Source: Pedobacter gandavensis (GTDB lineage Bacteria > Bacteroidota > Bacteroidia > Sphingobacteriales > Sphingobacteriaceae). Taken from it: a stretch of 64,000 nucleotides of DNA. The DNA lies in NCBI RefSeq assembly GCF_014172405.1, contig NZ_WNXC01000011.1, positions 124,001-188,000 of the forward strand. Reading direction: 5' to 3'. This document shows positions 1 through 6,445 of this stretch, piece by piece. Numbering within the stretch: position 1 is the stretch's first letter; each line of letters opens with the position of its first letter. The notes beneath the pieces are model-generated. The model was not told the origin of the DNA. It searched no databases and saw nothing but the letters and a program-made list of their open reading frames with translations. Position numbers and translations under genes: made by a program.

Positions 1-597
1 AAAGTAACTTCGATTACCATTTCCACTGCACAACAACAATGGGCAATGGAGCAGGTCAAGGCAGCGGGGTTATCAGCGCTCGTTAGTGTGGAAATCATGG
101 ATTACAGAGACCTGAAAGGGAGTTATGATAAAATTGTTTCCATTGAAATGTTGGAAGCCGTAGGACATAATTATTACCAGGAATATTTTAGTAAATGTAA
201 TGCGCTGCTGAAACCTGATGGAATTCTTGCTTTTCAGGTCATTACCAGTCCGGATTCCAGGTATGACAGCTTGCGTAAAGGTGTAGATTGGATTCAGAAG
301 CACATCTTCCCGGGCTCATTATTACCTTCCGTAGCAAAAATAAATGAGGCAATCCACAAGACGAGTGACCTGACTATGGTAGATCTAAAGGACATGGGAT
401 TAGATTATGCGCGGACGCTGCATTTGTGGATGGAGCAGTTTAATCGACACCTTCATGAAGTAAAAATGTTGGGCTTTGATGATCGGTTTATCCGGAAGTG
501 GCAATATTACTTTAATTACTGCGAGGCTGCTTTTGCGATGAGAAATATCAATGTGATGCAGATGGTATATACGAGACCGAATAATACAACCCGATAA
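1..597 (+). CDS. Cyclopropane-fatty-acyl-phospholipid synthase-like methyltransferase, C-terminal part
   Basis: The frame is open from base 1, so this is the last 198 residues of a gene that starts outside the window; the first ATG at 46 is internal. Family role: SAM-dependent methylene transfer onto unsaturated acyl chains of membrane phospholipids. Seen: a VTxITISTAQQ segment resembling the strand after the SAM-binding loop, then SIEMLEAVGHNYYQEYF with the acidic residue and G-x-x-Y-x-x-F typical of the family, ALLKPDGILAFQVIT, an IFPGSLLPS block, and DMGLDYARTLHLWMEQF near the end. These blocks occur in the order seen in CFA synthases. The SAM-binding glycine loop is upstream and cannot be checked. 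A structured 3' element follows 28 nt after the stop. A related mycolic-acid-type methyltransferase of the same superfamily is the main alternative. Confidence 0.88.
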   Translation, partial: KVTSITISTAQQQWAMEQVKAAGLSALVSVEIMDYRDLKGSYDKIVSIEMLEAVGHNYYQEYFSKCNALLKPDGILAFQVITSPDSRYDSLRKGVDWIQKHIFPGSLLPSVAKINEAIHKTSDLTMVDLKDMGLDYARTLHLWMEQFNRHLHEVKMLGFDDRFIRKWQYYFNYCEAAFAMRNINVMQMVYTRPNNTTR

Positions 598-625
598 GTT
601 GTTTTATTTAAGCGGTTAAATTCAA

Positions 626-705
626 AATCTACATCATGATTTTAAGAAGAAATCTTTCGCCTTGAAGCGGATAGAATTCCAGGTCTAAAAATCATGATAT
701 AGATT
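626..705 (+). ncRNA. Structured 3' element, copy C (long stem with conserved core)
   Basis: Arms 626-643 and 688-705 pair over 18 positions with one C.A mismatch, enclosing a 44-nt core. The core (CTTTCGCC-TTGAAGCGG, then GAATTCCAGGTCT) matches the minus strand of elements at 1956-2049 and 42124-42214, whose outer stems have unrelated sequence. The element starts 28 nt after the cfa-like stop and ends 12 nt before the convergent stop of the SH3 gene. There is no clear U-run, so its terminator activity is less certain than for the other copies, and its inner stem is the weakest of the three. Whether it is a 3' UTR element, a terminator or a separate small RNA is not known. Confidence 0.55.
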
Positions 706-716
706 CCTCAGGATAA

Positions 717-1139
717 TTATCCTACTGGGGTAAGGTATTGTGTAAAAGAATAACCTTGCTCCCCTGCATCGGTTTTGATCATCCACCATTGGTCATTTTC
801 TTTTCCAACAAGTGTGACAATTTCATGTCTGGCAGCTTTTCCAACGATATCATCATTGGTACTTGGTCCTTTACGGATATTTAGGTTAGAGCTATTGGTG
901 GTTACCTTAAGTTTAGCACCTTCGGGAACACCTGCTACACTACTAATGTTCATTACGAGATCTCCTGAAGCATAATTTGGATCAAGACGTTCGTAAGTAT
1001 CCCAAAGTTGTTGTTTTACGGTGCCATTTGTAGCGCCATCAATATACAATACACCATCTTGTTCACGAACATTTAAATCGCTTACACTTGCGGCAGTGGC
1101 AGCATCAATTAGTTCTTTATATTTTTCTTGTAAAGCCAT
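717..1139 (-). CDS. Small SH3-domain protein with BON-like N-terminus
   Basis: 140 residues with no signal peptide, so probably cytoplasmic. Residues about 1-65 resemble a BON-type fold (DLNVREQDGVLYIDGATNGTVKQQLW) and residues about 75-140 are a bacterial SH3 domain (LNIRKGPSTNDDIVGKA, then WWMIKTDAGEQGYSF). The start is well supported by a consensus AGGAGG about 7 nt upstream of the ATG. It lies 16 nt downstream of a BON-domain lipoprotein gene and is probably cotranscribed with it. BON domains are thought to bind phospholipid surfaces and SH3b domains often bind peptidoglycan, so an envelope or osmotic-stress role is a guess from context. LysM-BON proteins are a functional analogue. Confidence 0.75.
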   Translation of the reverse strand: MALQEKYKELIDAATAASVSDLNVREQDGVLYIDGATNGTVKQQLWDTYERLDPNYASGDLVMNISSVAGVPEGAKLKVTTNSSNLNIRKGPSTNDDIVGKAARHEIVTLVGKENDQWWMIKTDAGEQGYSFTQYLTPVG

Positions 1140-1155
1140 TTTATGTCCTCCTGAA

Positions 1156-1647
1156 TTATTTAATCACCAATTGATTGTCTACTTTTTTAGGTTTCAAGGC
1201 ATTCACTGCCATCATTAACTTTTGTAGATCGGCTTTGTTAAGTTCTCCTTTTAAGGTAACTACACCATCATTTACTGTTGCTGCAACCGTAGGGAAATCT
1301 TTTGTTGCATCTTTTACAGCAAGCGCCAATGGGGTATCTGCACTGACTTCAACTTTAGCGACTTCTACAGTTAGGTTATTCACTACAGATTTCACTCCTG
1401 GTACAGCAGCGGCAGCTTTTCCTAAGGCATCTTTGCTGGCTTCATCTGTTACCTGGCCGGTAATCGTAACGACTCCTTTATCAACAGTTACGCCGGAAGC
1501 AGATAAATTAGGACTGGATTTTATTGCAGTTTCTACTGCAGTTTGTAGGTCAGCATCTTTCGGCGTGCTTTTACATCCGGCAAGTGTTGCCACCATAAAG
1601 GCGGTAACCATAACCAGAGCCATCATTTTGCTCATTAGTTTTTTCAT
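1156..1647 (-). CDS. BON-domain lipoprotein
   Basis: The start is taken at 1647 (MKKLMSKMM) because it gives a proper lipoprotein signal: basic n-region, hydrophobic core and lipobox VATLAGC. The longer reading from 1710 adds 21 residues without signal character. The mature part carries two BON repeats, about residues 30-92 (VTVDKGVVTITGQVTDEASK) and 98-163 (VAATVNDGVVTLKGELNKAD), each with the V-x-x-G-x-V-T-L/I-x-G core. This resembles OsmY-type periplasmic proteins with two BON domains, here anchored as a lipoprotein. The SH3/BON gene follows 16 nt downstream. A stress-protective, membrane-associated role is inferred from the family. Confidence 0.85.
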   Translation of the reverse strand: MKKLMSKMMALVMVTAFMVATLAGCKSTPKDADLQTAVETAIKSSPNLSASGVTVDKGVVTITGQVTDEASKDALGKAAAAVPGVKSVVNNLTVEVAKVEVSADTPLALAVKDATKDFPTVAATVNDGVVTLKGELNKADLQKLMMAVNALKPKKVDNQLVIK

Positions 1648-1816
1648 TTTCAGATTGGTTTTGTTTAAACTATTGTTGCTCACCCAATTCCATTGATCAG
1701 GCATATACAATATAGCTAAATTACTTAACGTCTAATGTTAAAAAATGTTTAGCAAAATTGTTTTTTTTAAGCAGAATTAATCCAACTGCTTGTTAGGAAA
1801 TTCAAGAAAAATAAAC

Positions 1817-1918
1817 CTTAGGAAGGAAGGACTACTCGGTAAGAAGGAACGTCCGCTTGGTAGGATGGAACGTCCGCTTGGTAGGAAGTAACGTCTGCTT
1901 GGTAAGAATAATCTCCCT
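1817..1918. repeat. Imperfect tandem repeat, about 21-bp unit, 3 clear and 2 decayed copies
   Basis: Units CTCGGTAAGAAGGAACGTCC(G) at 1835-1855, CTTGGTAGGATGGAACGTCC(G) at 1856-1876 and CTTGGTAGGAAGTAACGTCT(G) at 1877-1897 are each exactly 21 bp and differ by only a few bases. A decayed copy follows from 1898 (CTTGGTAAGAATAATCT) and a weaker one precedes from about 1817. The unit is purine-rich on the plus strand. It lies in non-coding DNA upstream of the BON gene, so the 21-bp period is not a protein repeat. Confidence 0.75.
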
Positions 1919-1955
1919 GCTGTTCAGCTCCCCTCAGTTATTTTGTAGTATGCAC

Positions 1956-2049
1956 AAAAAAAGCAAGCATACTAAGAGAAGACCTAGAAAATTTTACCCT
2001 TTTTCAGGGTAAAAGATTTCAGTATTCGAATAGTTGTGCTTGCTTTTTA
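1956..2049 (-). terminator. Structured 3' element, copy A; terminator-like hairpin 3' of the helicase gene
   Basis: Arms 1958-1969 and 2037-2048 pair perfectly (AAAAAGCAAGCA with TGCTTGCTTTTT). Read on the minus strand, the hairpin ends in GCTTGC followed by seven T, as in an intrinsic terminator. Inside, 1992-1999 (TTTTACCC) pairs with 2007-2014 (GGGTAAAA), and GAAA 1987-1990 pairs with TTTC 2017-2020. The core is homologous to the copies at 626-705 and 42124-42214. It lies 29 nt beyond the helicase stop codon. The A-run on the other arm could also make it work on the plus strand. Confidence 0.7.
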
Positions 2050-2078
2050 TGAGGAACCAAAGTAACCCTCTTAATTTT

Positions 2079-3428
2079 TTACTTTGAGCTCCATCTGCGG
2101 CTACCGCTACTTGGTGTTCTTTTCGCTCCGCTCAAGTTAGGTTCGCGTTGTCCGCCACCTTGACCTTTACCAGAAGCCGATGATGATCTACCACCACCAC
2201 CTCTGCTATTGCCACCGCGAGAACCGCCACCACCACGTGAACCACCGCCACCTTTAGGTTTTTCAGCAGCTGCGCTCATCAGGCTTTGCCAGCTCATCGC
2301 ATACGGATGATCTTCCGTTACCGGAATACTCAATGCGATTAGTTTTTCAATATCTTTCAAGAACTCTCTTTCTTCTGCATCGCAGAAAGAAAGCGCTGTT
2401 CCACTTAATCCAGCACGACCAGTACGGCCAATTCTGTGAACATAAGTTTCTGGAATGTTTGGCAATTCATAATTGATCACGTGTGCCAATTCATCCACAT
2501 CAATACCACGAGCTGCGATATCAGTAGCGACAAGGATCCTTGTTGCTTTTGCTTTGAAGTTAGTCAATGCCCTTTGTCTGGCATTTTGTGATTTATTACC
2601 GTGAATGGCTTCCGCTTTAATTCCTACTTTGATCAGGTCTTTAACGATACGGTCTGCACCATGTTTAGTTCTGGTGAAAACCAAAGCCGTTTCAATAGAT
2701 TTATCTTGTAAGATGTGGATTAATAAGTTTTTCTTATCATTCTTGCTTACAAAAAACATTTCTTGTTTAATCTTTTCAGCGGTAGAAGATACCGGAGTTA
2801 CTTCTACTTTTAAAGGATTTGTCAGGATGGTATCGGCAAGTTTTTGGATTTCCTTAGGCATGGTAGCTGAGAAAAACAAAGTCTGTCTTTTTACAGGCAG
2901 CTTGGCGATTACTTTTTTAACATCATGAATGAAACCCATGTCCAACATTCTGTCGGCCTCATCAAGTACAAAGATTTCAATTTCCTTCAGGTTGATAAAA
3001 CCTTGGTTCATTAAATCTAATAGTCTACCTGGAGTGGCGATAAGAATATCTACACCACGGTGTAGCGCATCAGTTTGTGCTTTTTGGCCAACACCACCGA
3101 AGATTACCAAATGACGAAGCGGAAGATTTTTACCATACGCTTTAAAGCTCTCCTCAATTTGGATGGCTAATTCGCGTGTTGGTGTTAAAACCAATGCTTT
3201 AATGTTCTTATGAACTTTAGTGTTTTCGTGAGGCTTGCTTAGCAATTGAAGCATAGGAATTGCGAAAGCGGCAGTTTTACCTGTACCTGTTTGCGCGCAG
3301 CCTAATAAATCTCTGCCTTGAAGTATAGTTGGGATGGATTGTTCTTGTATAGGGGTAGGTTGTGTATAACCTTCTGTTTGGAGCGCTTTTAAAATTGGCT
3401 CAATCAGGTTTAATTCTTCGAATAACAA
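2079..3428 (-). CDS. DEAD-box ATP-dependent RNA helicase, RhlE-like
   Basis: 449 residues. All helicase motifs are visible: Q-motif region (YTQPTPIQEQSIPTIL), Walker A AQTGTGKT, PTRELA, GG and TPGR, DEAD, SAT, ARGID and HRIGRTGR, so the enzyme should be active. Residues about 1-205 form the first RecA domain and 215-370 the second. The C-terminal tail from about 390 is Gly/Arg/Ser-rich with repeated GGGGSRGG blocks, a disordered RNA-binding tail common in RhlE-type helicases. Role: ATP-driven RNA duplex unwinding in ribosome assembly or RNA turnover. It appears monocistronic, with its own promoter (-7 box at 3480-3487) and the structured hairpin at its 3' end. CsdA/DeaD is excluded by the lack of that family's RNA-binding domain. 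Confidence 0.93.
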   Translation of the reverse strand: MLFEELNLIEPILKALQTEGYTQPTPIQEQSIPTILQGRDLLGCAQTGTGKTAAFAIPMLQLLSKPHENTKVHKNIKALVLTPTRELAIQIEESFKAYGKNLPLRHLVIFGGVGQKAQTDALHRGVDILIATPGRLLDLMNQGFINLKEIEIFVLDEADRMLDMGFIHDVKKVIAKLPVKRQTLFFSATMPKEIQKLADTILTNPLKVEVTPVSSTAEKIKQEMFFVSKNDKKNLLIHILQDKSIETALVFTRTKHGADRIVKDLIKVGIKAEAIHGNKSQNARQRALTNFKAKATRILVATDIAARGIDVDELAHVINYELPNIPETYVHRIGRTGRAGLSGTALSFCDAEEREFLKDIEKLIALSIPVTEDHPYAMSWQSLMSAAAEKPKGGGGSRGGGGSRGGNSRGGGGRSSSASGKGQGGGQREPNLSGAKRTPSSGSRRWSSK

Positions 3429-3479
3429 TGTGTTTGTCTTTTAATGTGTAATAATGAAACGAAAGAATATCGTTCCATG

Positions 3480-3487
3480 CAAAGATA
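3480..3487 (-). promoter_or_regulatory. Predicted -7 promoter box for the helicase gene
   Basis: On the minus strand this reads TATCTTTG, an exact match to the Bacteroidota TAnnTTTG -7 element, about 52 nt upstream of the helicase ATG. No strong TTTG -33 box is visible at the right distance, so the call rests on the -7 element alone. Confidence 0.5.
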
Positions 3488-3538
3488 CGTATAACTTTTG
3501 GCTTTTAAGTAATTCACTTATTTATAGCTAAGTATCTG

Positions 3539-4885
3539 TTAGTTAATGGGTTTGTTTTCCTTGAAACGGCTAAAAAATAACAGGGCCATGACGCACAACA
3601 CAAAGCCTACCACTCCATTTAAACGCAAGCCATAATCATGTCCGGGATCTTTTCCATAGACGGTAAGCATGGCAAAAATGGCAATTCCTAAAGTCTGTCC
3701 GAGTTTCACAAACAGGTATTTTACGGCGAAAAACATCCCTTCATGGTTCTCTCCGGTTTCTTCGGTATCTTTTTGGGCAATATCGGCCAGGATGGCATTG
3801 GGAAGAATACCTAAGGCGGCCAGGGGAAAGGAGGCACAGCAAACCAGGATAGACATCTGCATGGTTGGAGAAAAAGGAAGTTGTCCCAGAAAAAAAATGG
3901 TGACAAATATGAGGCTGAGCACCCCAAAGGCGACCAGTACCAAGGGTTTTTTTCCAAATCTTTTAGCCCCATAATTGATAAAGGGATAAAACGCCAAGGA
4001 GAGCACAACCATGACACCCATAAATTTTCCACCATCAGAATCGGGTAAGCCCAATAAAACCGTCACAAAGAATAGTAATCCGCTGGAAATGATACTTAAG
4101 GCAATGTAATAGCTAAAATCTGAGATGAGGTAATACTTGAAATTGGCATTTCTAAATGTGTTTTTTATCGCCGGAAGCAGTGCAATGTGTGTCGGTTTGC
4201 CAGTGGTAAACTCCTTCTCGTTGATGAAAATGATAGGTAAGGTCATCACGAGTCCAGAGAAAATACTGAGTCCCCAGATGGTATACTGTAAGGCTTCTGC
4301 ACGTCCTGTTGCGGGGAAAATCTCTTGAATCAGATCTGCATAATTATTGCATAAAGCAGCAAGAATCATCCCCAATACAAAGCCTACCTGCTGATAGGTC
4401 GAAAGTCTGACTTTTTGATCGGCACTATGCGTCAGCTCTGCGAGTAAAGCATTGTAAGGAATGATATAAGTGGTGACGGAGATGAAAAAACCAGCCAGCA
4501 CTATCGTTAACCACCAGGCATTGCTAATACTTTCCCCTTTCACCAATGGGTAGAAAACCAGGGAACAAAAAAATACTGCAGGGACGATTGCATATCTCAT
4601 GATCGGAATTCGCCTGCCTTTGGGATTGCTACTGGCATCACTTAAAGAAGCAATAAAAGGATCGTATATGGCGTCAAACAGTCTGCCGGAGGCAGCGATG
4701 AGAGATAAAATATTGAAAGCACCGAACACCAACAGTTGTGGTACCAGCGGATATAAGCCAGAATTGTTTGGTGGCAGATAAAAATAGGGCAGCATCACAA
4801 TGATCAGATTGGTCATGATGCTCCAGCCCATCATTCCGGCAGCATAAGCGATTTCTTTTTTTAAGGGCAGCTTTTTTATCGGCAT
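3539..4885 (-). CDS. MFS transporter of the glycoside-pentoside-hexuronide (MelB-like) family
   Basis: 448 residues, polytopic, with about 12 hydrophobic segments. The start MPIKKLPLKKEIAYAAGMMGWSI is a typical GPH-family opening, and the cytoplasmic loop LFDAIYDPFIASLSDASSNPKGRRIP near residue 68 contains the conserved D-x-x-x-D-P-x-x-x-x-x-S-D and RR signature. GPH carriers import sugars or glycosides with H+ or Na+. No sugar-degrading gene is adjacent, so the substrate cannot be inferred. The next gene upstream on the strand is an amino-acid permease 90 nt away; cotranscription is possible but not shown. Confidence 0.87.
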   Translation of the reverse strand: MPIKKLPLKKEIAYAAGMMGWSIMTNLIIVMLPYFYLPPNNSGLYPLVPQLLVFGAFNILSLIAASGRLFDAIYDPFIASLSDASSNPKGRRIPIMRYAIVPAVFFCSLVFYPLVKGESISNAWWLTIVLAGFFISVTTYIIPYNALLAELTHSADQKVRLSTYQQVGFVLGMILAALCNNYADLIQEIFPATGRAEALQYTIWGLSIFSGLVMTLPIIFINEKEFTTGKPTHIALLPAIKNTFRNANFKYYLISDFSYYIALSIISSGLLFFVTVLLGLPDSDGGKFMGVMVVLSLAFYPFINYGAKRFGKKPLVLVAFGVLSLIFVTIFFLGQLPFSPTMQMSILVCCASFPLAALGILPNAILADIAQKDTEETGENHEGMFFAVKYLFVKLGQTLGIAIFAMLTVYGKDPGHDYGLRLNGVVGFVLCVMALLFFSRFKENKPIN

Positions 4886-4975
4886 GGTCTATAATTCGGG
4901 TTCTCGGTTTGAATAGGTTTCTTCGCTTTCTGTAATTTTGAGCGCTGCTTCGGTACAGATCTCTATGGGAATGTA

Positions 4976-6334
4976 TTAAGTTTTGTTGTTCAGCTTCCGG
5001 AAGAAAACATTAAGAAAATAAAGGAGAATAAATCCGCCAAAGATTAGCAAGCCATTTCTTCCCGCTTCAGGGTCCTTAAAATAGATACTGACACCCACAA
5101 AAGTATAGGCCGCAATGAAAATTATGGGAAGAAAAGGGTAGAGCTTCATGCTGTAAATGGTATTCTTATCCAGGTCTGCTGTTTTTTTCCTCAGGAAAAA
5201 TATCGTGGCTGCAGAAGTTGCCATCCCGATACAATCTAAAAATATAGTGTAGTTTAAAATCTTGTCAAAGGTTTGGGCGTAGAATAAGGTGAAAATTGAG
5301 ATCACAGAAAATACGGTAAGGCTGACAAACATCACGTCATTCTTTGCCGTCTTTTTACTGAATATCGCAGGCAGTGCTTTTTCCTCCCCCATGGCGTACA
5401 TCACCCTTGGATTGCTCAGTAAATTTACATTTACATAGCCCAATACGGAAAAATAAACCAGGCAGGAGAGGATGGTGAAGCCCATTGGACCGAATAATTT
5501 TCCGGCAAGGATGGCCGCGATGCTCTCCGCAGTTTTCAGCTGCTCAAAGCCAATTACCTTTACATAGGCATAATTGATGGCCATATATAACACAATAATG
5601 ATGGCCAACCCGGTCATAATTGCCCTTGGTATTACTTTGTTGGGTTGCTTGGTTTCACCGCCGAAATTTATGGTCTGCTGGTAGCCACCAAAGGTAAAAG
5701 ATATGGCAATCAGGCAAATGCCCAGGGCTTTTCCATAGTCTATCCAGTCCGGGGCAACACCTGTAGTCGTTTTAAATTCTGGTAAACTGTGGCTGATACT
5801 TTCTGCTCCCGGGCCGGCAAAAATTGCGCAAATCAAAATCAATACCATGGCTATCTTTACGATCGACAGGACATTCTGCGTTTTTGCACTTACTTTTAGC
5901 CCGAATAAATTGAGGAGGTAAAACAGAAAAATAGTGATGGCCGCAATGACAATTCTATAAAATTCAGTCTGTAGTTCTACAGGTAAAATGATTTTACTTA
6001 AGTATTCCGCACCAATCAAAGATACCCCTGCAACGGAAGCGGCATTGGAAACCACAATGATACAATTGATGGCAAAGGCAATAGAAGGATGGTAAAAAGC
6101 AGAGAAAATCTTATAATAAGCACCGGTAACCGGAAATCTGGAGCCGATCTCGGCATAAGTTAAAGCACCACAAAGGGCAACGAGTCCGCCGATAATCCAT
6201 GCCGAGAAAAATAACTCCGGAACCTGTGCACCTGCAGCTACGTTGACCGGTGTTCTAAAGATGCCCATTCCGATCACCAGGCTAACCACAATCATAGATA
6301 AGTCGAAGAGGGAGAGCTGTTTCTTATCCGCCAT
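4976..6334 (-). CDS. APC-family amino-acid permease
   Basis: 452 residues with about 12 membrane segments. The N-terminus DLSMIVVSLVIGMGIFRTP carries the G-x-G-I-F motif of TM1, and the central part has FTFGGYQQTINFGGETKQPNKVIPRAI, the conserved TM6 and E-x-x-x-P-x-x-x-x-P-R-A/S-I loop of APC carriers. Family role: uptake or exchange of amino acids across the inner membrane. The substrate is not predictable from sequence. It is closest in layout to LAT/YfnA-like members. Divergent from parE across a 111-bp spacer. Confidence 0.9.
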   Translation of the reverse strand: MADKKQLSLFDLSMIVVSLVIGMGIFRTPVNVAAGAQVPELFFSAWIIGGLVALCGALTYAEIGSRFPVTGAYYKIFSAFYHPSIAFAINCIIVVSNAASVAGVSLIGAEYLSKIILPVELQTEFYRIVIAAITIFLFYLLNLFGLKVSAKTQNVLSIVKIAMVLILICAIFAGPGAESISHSLPEFKTTTGVAPDWIDYGKALGICLIAISFTFGGYQQTINFGGETKQPNKVIPRAIMTGLAIIIVLYMAINYAYVKVIGFEQLKTAESIAAILAGKLFGPMGFTILSCLVYFSVLGYVNVNLLSNPRVMYAMGEEKALPAIFSKKTAKNDVMFVSLTVFSVISIFTLFYAQTFDKILNYTIFLDCIGMATSAATIFFLRKKTADLDKNTIYSMKLYPFLPIIFIAAYTFVGVSIYFKDPEAGRNGLLIFGGFILLYFLNVFFRKLNNKT

Positions 6335-6394
6335 AGGGTCTCTGTTTTATTTCCTGAATATACACGAAAATGTGTATTTGTTGAAACTTTGATG

Positions 6395-6424
6395 TTGATT
6401 CCCCGGCATATTACCTTAAATTTG
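6395..6424 (+). promoter_or_regulatory. Predicted parE promoter
   Basis: A TTG at 6395-6397 is followed after 19 nt by TAAATTTG at 6417-6424, an exact TAnnTTTG -7 element. It lies 21 nt upstream of the parE ATG, giving a short leader. Confidence 0.6.
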
Positions 6425-6445
6425 TAATTCTACTCAAATTACATC

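Larger units (their letters stand above)
1648..2078. other. 431-bp non-coding region between the BON lipoprotein and helicase genes
   Basis: No open frame here looks like a gene. Going left to right it holds the unassigned upstream region of the BON gene (AT-rich, with a TTAAAAAATG stretch), a short tandem repeat of about 21 bp at 1817-1918, and a long hairpin element at 1956-2049 that lies 3' of the helicase gene. Both neighbouring genes read on the minus strand, so the hairpin separates the helicase transcript from the BON/SH3 transcript. Confidence 0.8.

Noticed and set aside
6302..6325. QLSLF sliding-clamp-like motif near the N-terminus of the APC permease
   Set aside because: It is part of the cytoplasmic lead into membrane helix 1 (DKKQLSLFDLSMIV), an amphipathic segment of the family, so a clamp function is not expected. 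It is kept as a warning that such pentapeptides occur by chance.
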